DNA from: Methylobacterium sp. SyP6R
GTDB taxonomy: Bacteria > Pseudomonadota > Alphaproteobacteria > Rhizobiales > Beijerinckiaceae
Assembly: GCF_019216885.1 (NCBI RefSeq)
Contig: NZ_JAAQRC020000001.1
Coordinates: forward strand, 310,001 to 374,000
Direction of reading: 5' to 3'
DNA: 64,000 nucleotides
Shown: one piece after another, positions 56,069 to 63,754 of the stretch
How the letters are laid out: each line of letters opens with the position of its first letter
Position numbering within the stretch: position 1 is the first letter of the stretch
The notes under the pieces: model-generated
Told to the model about the DNA's origin: nothing
Seen by the model: the letters and a program-made list of their open reading frames with translations, nothing else
Database searches by the model: none
Made by a program: the position numbers and the translations under genes

Positions 56069-56427
56069 ATACTCGATCCCGACAAGTCTAGCGCAGGTTT
56101 TCCCTCTCTCCCGTTCCTCGGGGAAAGGAAAAGGCGCGGATTTCTCCCTGCCCCCTCTGCGGGGGAGGGTGGCGAGCGGAGCGAGCCGGGAGAGGGGACG
56201 CCGCTTCAGGATATGGCGGAACCGTCGTGAAAGGCGCTCGCTGGAACAGCGTCGCGCTGCCCCTCTCCCGCCCGGCGCACGAGTGCTTCGCACTCGCAGC
56301 CGGGCACCCTCCCCCGCACAGGGGGGAGGGGAAAACCCGCGCCATCCTTTTTCCTGGACAGCTCTGCCTGAACGGCACGGAGGAGATAAATTTAACTTTT
56401 ACTCGAAAGTCCCGAGCGAAGACCGCC
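56069..56427. other. gene-free stretch with GC-rich repeat R5
   Basis: These 359 bp lie between two transporter genes. They hold CCCTCTCCCGCCCGGCGCAC, GAGTGCTTCGCACTCGCAGC and CACCCTCCCCCGC, the same parts (reversed) as the 645-800 region. An inverted CCTCTCC / GGGGAGGG pair makes it a likely stem-loop. It may reduce transcription between binding protein and ATPase. Confidence 0.6.
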
Positions 56428-57432
56428 TCAATACCCGAGCCCCTTCTTCGAATCGTAGACCTTCTGCGGATCGTCGGCCGCGGTGAAGAGCTTCGATTCG
56501 GTCTGGATCCATTTCGGCGGGACGGTGCCTTTGGTCTTGTAGGCGATGATGGCGTCGAAGGCCGGGCCGGCCATGTTCGGGGTCAGCTCGACGGTGGCAT
56601 TGGCATCGCCCGCCATCATCGCCTTGAAGATGTCCGGGACGCCGTCGATCGAGACGGTGAGGATGTCCTTGCCGGGCTTGAGTCCCGCTTCCTTCATGGC
56701 CTGGATCGCGCCGACCATCATGTCGTCGTTGTGGGCGTAGACCGCGCAGATCGATTTAGCCCCGCCCTCGGCCTTGATGAAGCTCTCCATCACCTCCTTG
56801 CCCTTGGAGCGGGTGAAGTCGCCGGTCTGGCTGCGTACGACCTTGATGGTGGGTGTTCCGGCGATGGCCTGCTCGAAGCCCTTCTTGCGGTTGGTCGCGA
56901 CGCTGGCGCCCACCGTGCCCTGCAATTCGACGACGTTGCAGGTTTTCGACCCGACGGTCTTCACCAGCCAGTCGCCCGCGACCTTGCCCTCGTGGACGCT
57001 GTCGGAGGTGACGGCGGTGAGATAGAGGTCCTTGCCGGAGGGGTCGATGTCGCGGTCGAGGAGCACGACCGGGATCTTCGCCTCGCGCGCTTCCTTCAGC
57101 ACCGCGTCCCAGCCCGTCGCCACCACGGGCGCCAGGAAGATCGCGTCGACGCCTTGCGCCACGAAGGACCGGATCGCCTTGATCTGGTTCTCCTGCTTCT
57201 GCTGCGCGTCGGCGATCTTCAGGGTGACGCCCCGCTTCTGCGCCTCGGACTTGGTGACCGAGGTCTCGGCGGCGCGCCAGCCGGATTCGGAGCCGATCTG
57301 CGAGAACCCCACCGTCAGGCCGGCCGCCGACGCAGTCGAGGCGGCGAAGCCCGTGAGGAGCGTGGCGGCGAGAAGAAGACGATGCATCTTGGGGCGAAGC
57401 ATCTTGGGACGATGCGTGCTGGCACCGGGCAT
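56428..57432 (-). CDS. ytfQ: galactofuranose-type sugar ABC transporter substrate-binding protein YtfQ-like
   Basis: The 334-residue protein starts at ATG 57432, which has GAGGGAG upstream. It has a signal peptide (LLLAATLLTGFAASTASA) and then LTVGFSQIGSESGWRAAETS, AQQKQENQIKAIRSFVAQGV and VVLLDRDIDPSGKDLYLTAV. These are typical of YtfQ and related type I sugar-binding proteins. It heads the operon with the ATPase and permeases. ATG 57387 is an alternative start. Confidence 0.92.
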   Translation of the reverse strand: MPGASTHRPKMLRPKMHRLLLAATLLTGFAASTASAAGLTVGFSQIGSESGWRAAETSVTKSEAQKRGVTLKIADAQQKQENQIKAIRSFVAQGVDAIFLAPVVATGWDAVLKEAREAKIPVVLLDRDIDPSGKDLYLTAVTSDSVHEGKVAGDWLVKTVGSKTCNVVELQGTVGASVATNRKKGFEQAIAGTPTIKVVRSQTGDFTRSKGKEVMESFIKAEGGAKSICAVYAHNDDMMVGAIQAMKEAGLKPGKDILTVSIDGVPDIFKAMMAGDANATVELTPNMAGPAFDAIIAYKTKGTVPPKWIQTESKLFTAADDPQKVYDSKKGLGY

Positions 57433-57673
57433 GGGCGGCTCCCTCGATCCTTGTCGTGGCGCATCTGCGTGCGTGATCCGGAGCATGAGACAGGGGAAGC
57501 GGGGACGCAATAGTCATATTGTAAGATTTTTCGATCGGGGGACGTACGGGAAGACGAGGGTCGGTCGATGGATTCGCACGTGCCGGTCCGTCGGCAGGGC
57601 GATGCATGTTGCCCTGCGGAACCGGATCGGGCACGGCCTTCGAGGCGACGCTCAGCGAGGAGGCCTTGCACCC
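57433..57673. promoter_or_regulatory. divergent promoter region of the sugar transporter and HD gene
   Basis: The AT-rich segment around 57505-57535 (CAATAGTCATATTGTAAG, then ATTTTTCGATCG) is the only likely promoter for the transporter. GAGGAGG (57657-57663) precedes the GTG of the HD gene. Confidence 0.4.
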
Positions 57674-58279
57674 GTGACCCCGGACGAACTCGCCGGCACG
57701 CTCGATTTCCTGCAACGGGCCGAAGCGCTCAAGAGCACCCTGCGCAACGGCACCACCGCCTCCGGCCGGCAGGAGAGCACGGCCGAGCATACCTGGCGGC
57801 TCTGCCTGATGGTGATGGTCCTGACCGACGGCATCGACGGGATCGACGCGCTCAAGCTCCTCAAGATGTGCCTCGTCCACGATCTCGGCGAGGCGGTCGG
57901 CGGCGACATCCCGGCGACCGATCCCCGCGCGGCGGACAAGGGGCTCCAGGAGCGCCGGGATCTCCTCGCCCTCACGGCGACGCTGCCATCGGCGCGCCGG
58001 GACGAGATCGTGGGATTGTGGGAGGAGTACGAGGCCGGCACCTCGCCGGAGGCGGTCCTGGCTAAGGGCTTCGACAAGCTGGAGACGATCCTCCAGCACA
58101 ACCAGGGCCGCAACCCGCCGGGCTTCGACTACGCCTTCAACCTCGCCTACGGTGCCAAGCACACCGCCCGCCACCCGCTGACGGCGGCGATCCGCGCCGT
58201 GCTCGACGAGGGCACGCGGGCGCGCATGGCACCGCGCGTGGAGGGGCCGGACCCTGGCGGCTCGACCCTCGACGGCTGA
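57674..58279 (+). CDS. HD-domain hydrolase (YfbR/HDDC2-like nucleotidase)
   Basis: The 201-residue protein has the HD metal motif in TAEHTWRLCLMVMVLTDG and KMCLVHDLGEAVGGDIPATD, plus FDKLETILQHNQGRNP. This matches the HDDC2/YfbR group of 5'-deoxynucleotidases. The start GTG 57674 is supported by GAGGAGG. An ATG at 57602 would add an unrelated extension. Confidence 0.87.
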   Translation: MTPDELAGTLDFLQRAEALKSTLRNGTTASGRQESTAEHTWRLCLMVMVLTDGIDGIDALKLLKMCLVHDLGEAVGGDIPATDPRAADKGLQERRDLLALTATLPSARRDEIVGLWEEYEAGTSPEAVLAKGFDKLETILQHNQGRNPPGFDYAFNLAYGAKHTARHPLTAAIRAVLDEGTRARMAPRVEGPDPGGSTLDG

Positions 58280-58288
58280 CGGTCGCCT

Positions 58289-59323
58289 TCAGGCGGGCCG
58301 GACGGCCATCATTCCGGCCGTGCGCGCCCTGACGTCGGGAGCGGCGAGGCAGGTCGCCGCGGCCTCGTAGCCCCGCCCGCCCGGATGCGGCACGGCGAGC
58401 AGGGGCACGTCGTGGTTGGCCGGGCACAGGATGACGACCTCCTGCGGCGCGAGGGCGTCGAGGTCGAGGATGGACGAGGACCGGGTCATCAGCACGAGGG
58501 CCCGCTTGTCCGTGCCCCGCAGACGCAGATGCGCCATCAGGGCGACCTGCGTCGCCGCGCTCAAGCCCTCCTCCACCATGTCGATCACGAGCGATGCGGG
58601 GGCGTCGGTCTCCAGCGCGACGACGAGCGCGGTCAGCGCCTCCGATCGCTCCGCACCCTCCTCGACCAGCCACGCCAACCGGCGCTCGACCCGCTCCGCC
58701 AGGGGCGCGTCCTCCGCCAGGCGTCGTGCGAGGTCGGGATCGCCCAGGCGGTCGAGGCCGAGGAAGGCGACATCGGGCAGGGCCGCCGCGAGGCCTCGCG
58801 CGAAGCGGGTCTTGCCGCTGCCGAGCGGCCCGGTGAGGAAGGAGAGCCGGGGAAGGTCGTGGAGGGCGAACCATTCTCCGTCCCACGGCCAGGGCAGCAC
58901 GAAGCCGATCGCCAGGGGTGCGCTCTCGACCAGCGCGCGCGTCACCGCAGCGGGCGCCGGAAGGCTGCCGCGGGCAAGATCCGCGCGCAGCGCCCGCACC
59001 CGGGCGAGGGCGGCGGCGGTCCGCTGGCCGGCCTCGCTCAGGCGGGCCTCATGCGCCGCGAGGCCCGCATCGAGGTCGCGCGGCTCCCCGTCGAGCACGC
59101 GGGCCACCTGAGCGAGGCTCAGGCCGAGACGGCGCAAGCCGACGATCTCGGCGGCCCGCGCCATCGCGGCCGCGTCGTAAGCACGCCATCCGGTGCGGGT
59201 GCGGTCGGGCGCGAGCAGGCCGCGCTGCTCGTAGAGGCGCAAGGCCTTGGCGGAGACGCCGAGCGTGGCGCCGGCCTGCGCGGGCGTGAGGCAACGGAAC
59301 GACGGTTTCTGCGACGGGGTCAT
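58289..59323 (-). CDS. MerR-type HTH fused to a P-loop ATPase domain
   Basis: The 344-residue protein has a MerR helix-turn-helix (LTPAQAGATLGVSAKALRLY, EQRGLLAPDRTRTGWRAYD) and then a helical dimer region to about 115. A separate P-loop domain follows: LPRLSFLTGPLGSGKTRFAR (Walker A about 165-172) and ASLVIDMVEEGLSAATQVAL (Walker B about 245-252). RALVLMTRSSSILDLDAL completes the ABC/AAA-like core. It lacks a normal effector domain. It overlaps the next gene by 4 bp. Signal and target are unknown. Confidence 0.82.
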   Translation of the reverse strand: MTPSQKPSFRCLTPAQAGATLGVSAKALRLYEQRGLLAPDRTRTGWRAYDAAAMARAAEIVGLRRLGLSLAQVARVLDGEPRDLDAGLAAHEARLSEAGQRTAAALARVRALRADLARGSLPAPAAVTRALVESAPLAIGFVLPWPWDGEWFALHDLPRLSFLTGPLGSGKTRFARGLAAALPDVAFLGLDRLGDPDLARRLAEDAPLAERVERRLAWLVEEGAERSEALTALVVALETDAPASLVIDMVEEGLSAATQVALMAHLRLRGTDKRALVLMTRSSSILDLDALAPQEVVILCPANHDVPLLAVPHPGGRGYEAAATCLAAPDVRARTAGMMAVRPA

Positions 59324-60075
59324 GGCTCACCTCGGTGGGTCGAACCTGACTTCCATCGGACCGGCCGCAGGGGCCGGGTCAAGGGCCTTCTCGACCGGCC
59401 CTCTCCGCCGTCACGCGGATCGGCGACCCTGCCCGGGCGGCGGCGATCGCCGCGGCGAGGCCGACCGTCGGGCTGGTGAGGGGGCGTCTCATCTGCGGGG
59501 AGCAGGGCGGCGGCGCCGGCCATCGAGGCCTGCGCCAGGGCGACCTGCCTCGCACCCGCGTCTCGCGCGGCGTCGGCGGCGCGGGCGACCAGTGCCCGAT
59601 AGCGGTCGGACTCGCCCGCCTTGAAGGCCTCCCAGGCCTGTGGGACCACCTCCACGCCGATTTGCGCGCCCGTCGCCCGCGCGGCGGCTTCGAAGAGGCG
59701 CCGGGTCGGCTCGACCGTGGTCGCGACGGCGCAGAGCACCACCACCTGGCCGCCCGCCTTGACGGCTTCGGCGGCGAGCGCCGCATCGACCCGCAGGACC
59801 GGCGCCGCGACGTCGCGAGACGCGGATTCCACGGCCGGGCCCAGGGTCGAGCAGGTCAGCAGGACCGCATCGGCTTGCGCGGACAGGTCGCGCAGAAGCG
59901 CGGCGGTCTCGGCGGCGATAGCCGGCGTGAGGCCGCCCTCGCGCTCGGCGGCGGCGAGCAGGTCGGCGCGCACGGTGTGGTACAGGTGGATTCCGGTCAG
60001 GCCGGTGGTTTGCAGCGCCGCGTCGAAAACGGCGGCATTGCTGTCGATCGTGTGAAGGCAGGCGATGCGGGGCAT
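59320..60075 (-). CDS. aspartate/glutamate racemase-family protein, apparent frameshift near the C-terminus
   Basis: The first 195 residues (MPRIACLHTIDSNAAVFDAA, LLTCSTLGPAVESASRD with the catalytic Cys, VVPQAWEAFKAGESDRY, VALAQASMAGAAALLPADE) are normal for Asp/Glu racemase relatives. The frame then ends in an Arg/Pro-rich tail. One base fewer near 59484-59496 would restore RPLTSPTVGLAAAIAAARA and end at 59379. A real mutation or a sequencing error is possible. The second catalytic position has Gln/Ser, not Cys, which is common in this subgroup. Confidence 0.75.
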   Translation of the reverse strand: MPRIACLHTIDSNAAVFDAALQTTGLTGIHLYHTVRADLLAAAEREGGLTPAIAAETAALLRDLSAQADAVLLTCSTLGPAVESASRDVAAPVLRVDAALAAEAVKAGGQVVVLCAVATTVEPTRRLFEAAARATGAQIGVEVVPQAWEAFKAGESDRYRALVARAADAARDAGARQVALAQASMAGAAALLPADETPPHQPDGRPRRGDRRRPGRVADPRDGGEGRSRRPLTRPLRPVRWKSGSTHRGEP

Positions 60076-60165
60076 GGGAGACGGTCCGGCGGCGACGGGG
60101 CCGGTTTACCCGTCGGGACCGGGGCGACAAGGTCAGTCGGGGTGAATCCGATCCGAGCCTGGTGC

Positions 60166-60504
60166 TCAGAAGCACCCTCGGACGAGCCGGCGCCCGTACG
60201 GGTCGTCGACGCCGCGCGGGGGCGGGAAGCCGTAATAGCTCGGCTTGCCGATGCCGAAGGGCGACCCGACGTAAGTGGGATCGCCCGGCGTGTTGGTCGG
60301 CACGAAGACCTGGCAACCGGGATCGCCCCGCGTCGGGGCTGAGGCGTCGCTGTCGCCGCGGGGGAAGTAGCGCGGCGGCGGGACGGGACCCGGTGCGGCC
60401 CGCGGCACCGGCCAATAGCCGGGCTCGGGCATGTCGGCCGCTCCCGCCGGCCCCGCGAGGCCGAGGGCGACCGCGCCCGCAACCAGCCCCACGCCGTACC
60501 GCAT
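60166..60504 (-). CDS. exported hypothetical protein
   Basis: This 112-residue protein has a signal peptide (GVGLVAGAVALGLAGPAGA) and a Pro/Gly/Tyr-rich mature part. The mature part has DPGCQVFVPTNTPGDPTYVG and two Cys (PGCQV and RGCF). Such small secreted proteins are common in methylobacteria. No function is recognised. Confidence 0.72.
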   Translation of the reverse strand: MRYGVGLVAGAVALGLAGPAGAADMPEPGYWPVPRAAPGPVPPPRYFPRGDSDASAPTRGDPGCQVFVPTNTPGDPTYVGSPFGIGKPSYYGFPPPRGVDDPYGRRLVRGCF

Positions 60505-60569
60505 CCGTCCGCCCCCTCGTCCGTTCTCCTCTTCAGCCTTGGCGGATCATGGTTAAGGCAGCGTTTCCG

Positions 60570-61040
60570 TCAGGTGACGGCCTCGGTCCGGGCCTGGAGC
60601 ACGCGCACGAGGTCGTCGGGCCTCACCCGCACCTGCAGCCCGCGCTGGCCGCCATTGACGAAGATTTCGGAGAAGCCGAGGGCCGCCGCATCGACCAGGA
60701 TCGGGACCGATCGCTTCTGGCCGAGCGGGCTGATGCCGCCGACATGATAGCCGGTCAGCCGCTCCGCCTCGGCCGGGCGCATCATCGCGGCGGATTTTCC
60801 CGCGAAGGCGGCGGCGAGCTTCTTCAGCGACACCTCCCGGTCGGAGGGCACCAGCACGCAGACCGGCTTGCCGTCGATCGCCGCCATCAGGGTCTTGAAC
60901 ACCTCGCCCGGGGCAACGCCCATCGCCTCCGCCGCCTGGAGGCCGATGCGGGTCGCCTCCGGGTCGTAGTCGTAGGTGTGGACGGTGTGGGGGATGCCGG
61001 CGCGGGCAAGAGCCTGGGTGGCGCGGGTGGTCTTCGACAT
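60570..61040 (-). CDS. ybaK: Cys-tRNA(Pro) deacylase YbaK
   Basis: This 156-residue protein contains ARAGIPHTVHTYDYDPEAT, GEVFKTLMAAIDGKPVCVLV with the catalytic Lys, ADFSEIFVNGG-type strands and GISPLGQKRSVPILVDAAA. It removes Cys from mischarged tRNA-Pro. It is separated by 22 bp from the beta-lactamase gene on the same strand. Confidence 0.94.
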   Translation of the reverse strand: MSKTTRATQALARAGIPHTVHTYDYDPEATRIGLQAAEAMGVAPGEVFKTLMAAIDGKPVCVLVPSDREVSLKKLAAAFAGKSAAMMRPAEAERLTGYHVGGISPLGQKRSVPILVDAAALGFSEIFVNGGQRGLQVRVRPDDLVRVLQARTEAVT

Positions 61041-61062
61041 CGATGGGCGTCTTCGAGCGGGG

Positions 61063-61956
61063 TCAGGCGCCCGGGAAGCTCCGGGCGATCAGCCGGCCCA
61101 CCTCGGCGTGCACGGCGTCACGCGCGGCGGGCTCGGCCGGCGATCCGGTGAGATACACCGCCGCCAGGATCGGCGCACCGTCCGGCCGGTGGATCAGCGC
61201 CACCACGTTGGCGGTGCCGTTCTCGCCGGTGCCGGTCTTGTCGGCCGTGCGCCACCCGTCCGGCAGGCCGGCGCGGACCCGCTTCAGGCCGGTCGGGCTC
61301 TCCTGCATCCAGCCGGTGAGCCGGGCGCGCGATTCCGCCGACAGGGCGTGGCCGAGGAGGACGTTGTCGAGGAGGCCGACCATCGCCGCCGGGCTCGTCG
61401 TGTCCCGCGGGTCGCCGGGAATCGCGGTGTTGAGGGTCGGCTCGGTGCGGTCGAGCCGGGTGACGGTGTCGCCATGGGCGCGGGCGAAGGCGGTGATGCC
61501 CGAAGGACCGCCCAGCGTGTCGAGCATCAGGTTGGCGGCGGTGTTGTCGCTCCACACCACGGCGGCGGCGCAGAGTTCGGCCAGCGTCATGCCGGTCTCG
61601 ACGTGTTTCGACGTCACCGGGGCGTAGCTGAGGAGCGCTTCGCGGCCGTAGGCGATGCGCCGGTTCAGGTCGTCCTGGCCCTTGTCGGCCCGGGCCAGCA
61701 CCGCGGCGGCGGCGATCGCCTTGAAGGTGCTGCACATCGGGAAGCGCTCGTCGGCCCGGTGGCCGAAGCGGCGGCCGGTGGCGGTGTCGCGGACCTCGAC
61801 CCCGAGCATCCCGCCGTCGCGCCGCTCCAGCTGCGCGAGCTTGGCCGCCGCGTCCTCCGCGGCCTGCGCGCTCCGGGCGGTGCAGGCGGCGAGCGCCGCG
61901 CCGATCAGGGCGGCGCGACGGGTGAGGCCGGGCTGAAGAAGGGCGGGGTCGGACAT
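61063..61956 (-). CDS. class A beta-lactamase
   Basis: The 297-residue protein has a twin-Arg-like signal (LTRRAALIGAALAACTARSA), S76-T-F-K79 in MCSTFKAIAA, S136-D-N, E172 in RTEPTLNTAIPGD and K240-T-G in TADKTGTGENG. All class A landmarks are present, so it should hydrolyse penicillins. No LysR-type regulator is next to it. A Tat route is suggested by the RR pair. Chromosomal class A enzymes are known in methylobacteria. Confidence 0.95.
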   Translation of the reverse strand: MSDPALLQPGLTRRAALIGAALAACTARSAQAAEDAAAKLAQLERRDGGMLGVEVRDTATGRRFGHRADERFPMCSTFKAIAAAAVLARADKGQDDLNRRIAYGREALLSYAPVTSKHVETGMTLAELCAAAVVWSDNTAANLMLDTLGGPSGITAFARAHGDTVTRLDRTEPTLNTAIPGDPRDTTSPAAMVGLLDNVLLGHALSAESRARLTGWMQESPTGLKRVRAGLPDGWRTADKTGTGENGTANVVALIHRPDGAPILAAVYLTGSPAEPAARDAVHAEVGRLIARSFPGA

Positions 61957-62055
61957 GAGCAGGCTCCCTGCGCGGTTCGTCAGGGAGGTTCCTGTGAGAC
62001 CTGACCTTGGCGATAACACGCTGGGGTCGTGGCCGGATCGGGGCGCCCGCCCCCT

Positions 62056-62071
62056 CGTTTCACGGGAAACA
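62056..62071. promoter_or_regulatory. degenerate parS-like site upstream of the beta-lactamase gene
   Basis: CGTTTCACGGGAAACA matches the parS core at 13 of 14 positions. The CACGTG centre is changed to CACGGG. Its use by ParB is doubtful. Confidence 0.35.
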
Positions 62072-62116
62072 TCCTTAACGGATGTCTCCCGGTGCCGGGG
62101 ACGGACGCCGCCGGCC

Positions 62117-62338
62117 TCAATGCGAGCGCGGCGAGTGCCCCTTGCGATCGGGATCGTGCGTGTGGTGCCGGTCGTGCTCGCCGCCGCCGCCCGAGACGTG
62201 GGAGCGGCTGTCGCCGGTGGCGGCGCCCGGGTTCGGACCGCCCTTCGCCGTGGGGTCTGGCCGGTCGGGAGCCTGGTGGCTGCTGCCGGGGCCGCCATGA
62301 TGGCGGTTGGCGGCGTCGGTCTTGTGCGAGGTGCTCAT
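62117..62338 (-). CDS. small hydrophilic hypothetical protein, His/Gly-rich
   Basis: The 73-residue frame (MSTSHKTDAANRHHGGPGSS) has many His, Gly and Pro and no hydrophobic core, so it should be disordered. It is preceded by a ribosome-site-like GGTGAG. No family is known. Confidence 0.6.
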   Translation of the reverse strand: MSTSHKTDAANRHHGGPGSSHQAPDRPDPTAKGGPNPGAATGDSRSHVSGGGGEHDRHHTHDPDRKGHSPRSH

Positions 62339-62342
62339 GCGC

Positions 62343-62528
62343 TCACCGATCCTGCTGATGGCCCTGGTGGGTGGTGTTCACCTTCGCGTTGCCGGCCTGG
62401 CCGATCTTGTCCGGATCCTTGGCCTGGCCCGCATCCTTCGTCCCGGTCGCGGTCGGGGCGCGCTCGGCGCTGCCGGGGCCCTTGTCCGAGCGGTTGGCCG
62501 GCGGCACGGGGGGCGGTGACGCGGTCAT
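62343..62528 (-). CDS. small hydrophilic hypothetical protein, Pro/Lys-rich
   Basis: The 61-residue frame (MTASPPPVPPANRSDKGPGS) is disordered and lies 4 bp upstream of the 62117 gene on the same strand. GGGAG lies 6 bp before its ATG. The two look like a small operon of stress-type peptides. Confidence 0.6.
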   Translation of the reverse strand: MTASPPPVPPANRSDKGPGSAERAPTATGTKDAGQAKDPDKIGQAGNAKVNTTHQGHQQDR

Positions 62529-62739
62529 GGCGATCTCCCTCTGATCCGGCGGCGAAGGGTTCGAGGCCCCCGCCGAAGAGGGCGATCAACGCCCGCTGCC
62601 TGCCGGCGTTCCGCCTCGGACCGGCCCGCTCGGATACTTTGTCATAGTATGAGTATTCAAGGCGAACCGGCGATGGCGGAGGGCGTTGGCCCGGACACCA
62701 CGACACCCACGCAGACCCCCCGACAGGAAGGATTCCCCG

Positions 62740-63249
62740 ATGGCCGAGGACGTCCAATCGCTCTACGTGACCGCGCTGAAGAACACCCACGCGCTCGAAT
62801 TGCAGGCGCTCCAGATCATGGAGCGCCAGGTCGAGCGGCTGAAGCGCTATCCCGACATGGAAGCGGCTCTACGCCGCCACATCACCGAGACGCACGGCCA
62901 GCGCGACCGGCTCGACGAAGCGCTGGCGGCGATGTCCGAGAGCCCCTCGGCCTTGAAGGAAGGCGTGCTCGGCTTCATGGGCAACATGGCGGCGCTCGCC
63001 CACACCCCGGCCCAGGACGAGATCCTGAAGAACGCCTTCGCCAACCGCGCCTTCGAGAATTACGAGGCGGCGGCCTACGACGCACTGATCACGCTGGCGG
63101 AAGCCGCCGGCGAGAGCGCCCGGCTGCCGGCCTTCGAGATGTCGCTGCGGGAAGAGCTGGCGATGGCCCAAAAGATGGCCGACCTCGTGCGGCCGACGAC
63201 GCGGCGCTACCTCGAACTCACGGTCAGCGGCAGCAAGGCCGACCGCTGA
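62740..63249 (+). CDS. YciE/YciF ferritin-like family protein (DUF892)
   Basis: The 169-residue helical protein has SLYVTALKNTHALELQALQI, HITETHGQRDRLDEAL and ANRAFENYEAAAYDALITLA. Regular Glu/His positions (E-x6-Y, ExxH) fit the ferritin-like di-iron bundle of DUF892. GGAAGGA precedes the ATG at 62740. Members are linked to stress. Confidence 0.9.
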   Translation: MAEDVQSLYVTALKNTHALELQALQIMERQVERLKRYPDMEAALRRHITETHGQRDRLDEALAAMSESPSALKEGVLGFMGNMAALAHTPAQDEILKNAFANRAFENYEAAAYDALITLAEAAGESARLPAFEMSLREELAMAQKMADLVRPTTRRYLELTVSGSKADR

Positions 63250-63310
63250 GGCTCAGAGCCTGTTTACTGAGCGATCATAGTACTGACTTGTATCCTCCAT
63301 CCCATCTGCG
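63250..63310. other. short gap before repeats R2 and R3
   Basis: These bases lie between the DUF892 stop and the R2 repeat. No gene is seen. Confidence 0.4.
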
Positions 63311-63406
63311 ACCTCATCCTGAGGTGTCAGTCCATCGTTGATGGACTGACCTCGAAGGAGGGCTCCAGGAGTCGCAGCGATCTCTGGAGCCCTCCTTCGA
63401 GGCTCC
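63311..63406. repeat. dispersed palindromic repeat R2
   Basis: ACCTCATCCTGAGGTGTCAG, TCCATCGTTGATGGAC and GACCTCGAAGGAGGGCTCCAG are followed by GCCCTCCTTCGAGGCTCC. This is the full R2 order seen at 12141-12261. Confidence 0.85.
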
Positions 63407-63410
63407 TTTC

Positions 63411-63514
63411 ATACGATTTCCGACTGATCGCTTCGCGATGCGGAAATCGGCTTCGCTCACGCGCCGCGCGGGCTGGTGATACGAAATCCGGAAGTGATCT
63501 TCCGGATTCCGTAT
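63411..63514 (+). repeat. dispersed repeat R3, full copy, target of IS110 copy 2
   Basis: It starts ATACGATTTCCGACTGATCG and ends CTTCCGGATTCCGTAT. It matches 22280-22381 and has inverted ends. The IS110 left end begins directly after its final GTAT. Confidence 0.85.
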
Positions 63515-63754
63515 CAGTTCGTCACCGGCTTCGCGGTCCCTTGCGGATGAAACATATGGCAGAGTGGACTTGCCGTCGGCGGAGAGATCGGTTCGTCTTT
63601 GGTGTGCCAGACCCCGCGTATCAGTTGGATCCGGGCTCCTCTTCAGTCCCCTCGCTTGCGTCACGGGCCGGTCCTCGGGCCAGCCCCGGAGCGCGTCATT
63701 TAGATTTGATCTCACGGGAGCCTGCGCCGGCGGCCTGACGGCAAGGAGATCGTG
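63515..63754 (+). ncRNA. candidate bridge RNA region in IS110 copy 2
   Basis: This 240-nt noncoding left end is identical to that of copy 1. It has GTATCAGTT (63618-63626), a repeat of the junction GTATCAGTT at 63511-63519. This is a bridge-RNA candidate by analogy with characterised IS110-family elements. Confidence 0.45.

Noticed and set aside
62056..62071. parS-like site as a true centromere element
   Set aside because: The palindrome centre is broken and it lies almost 30 kb from parB. It is kept only as a low-confidence site.
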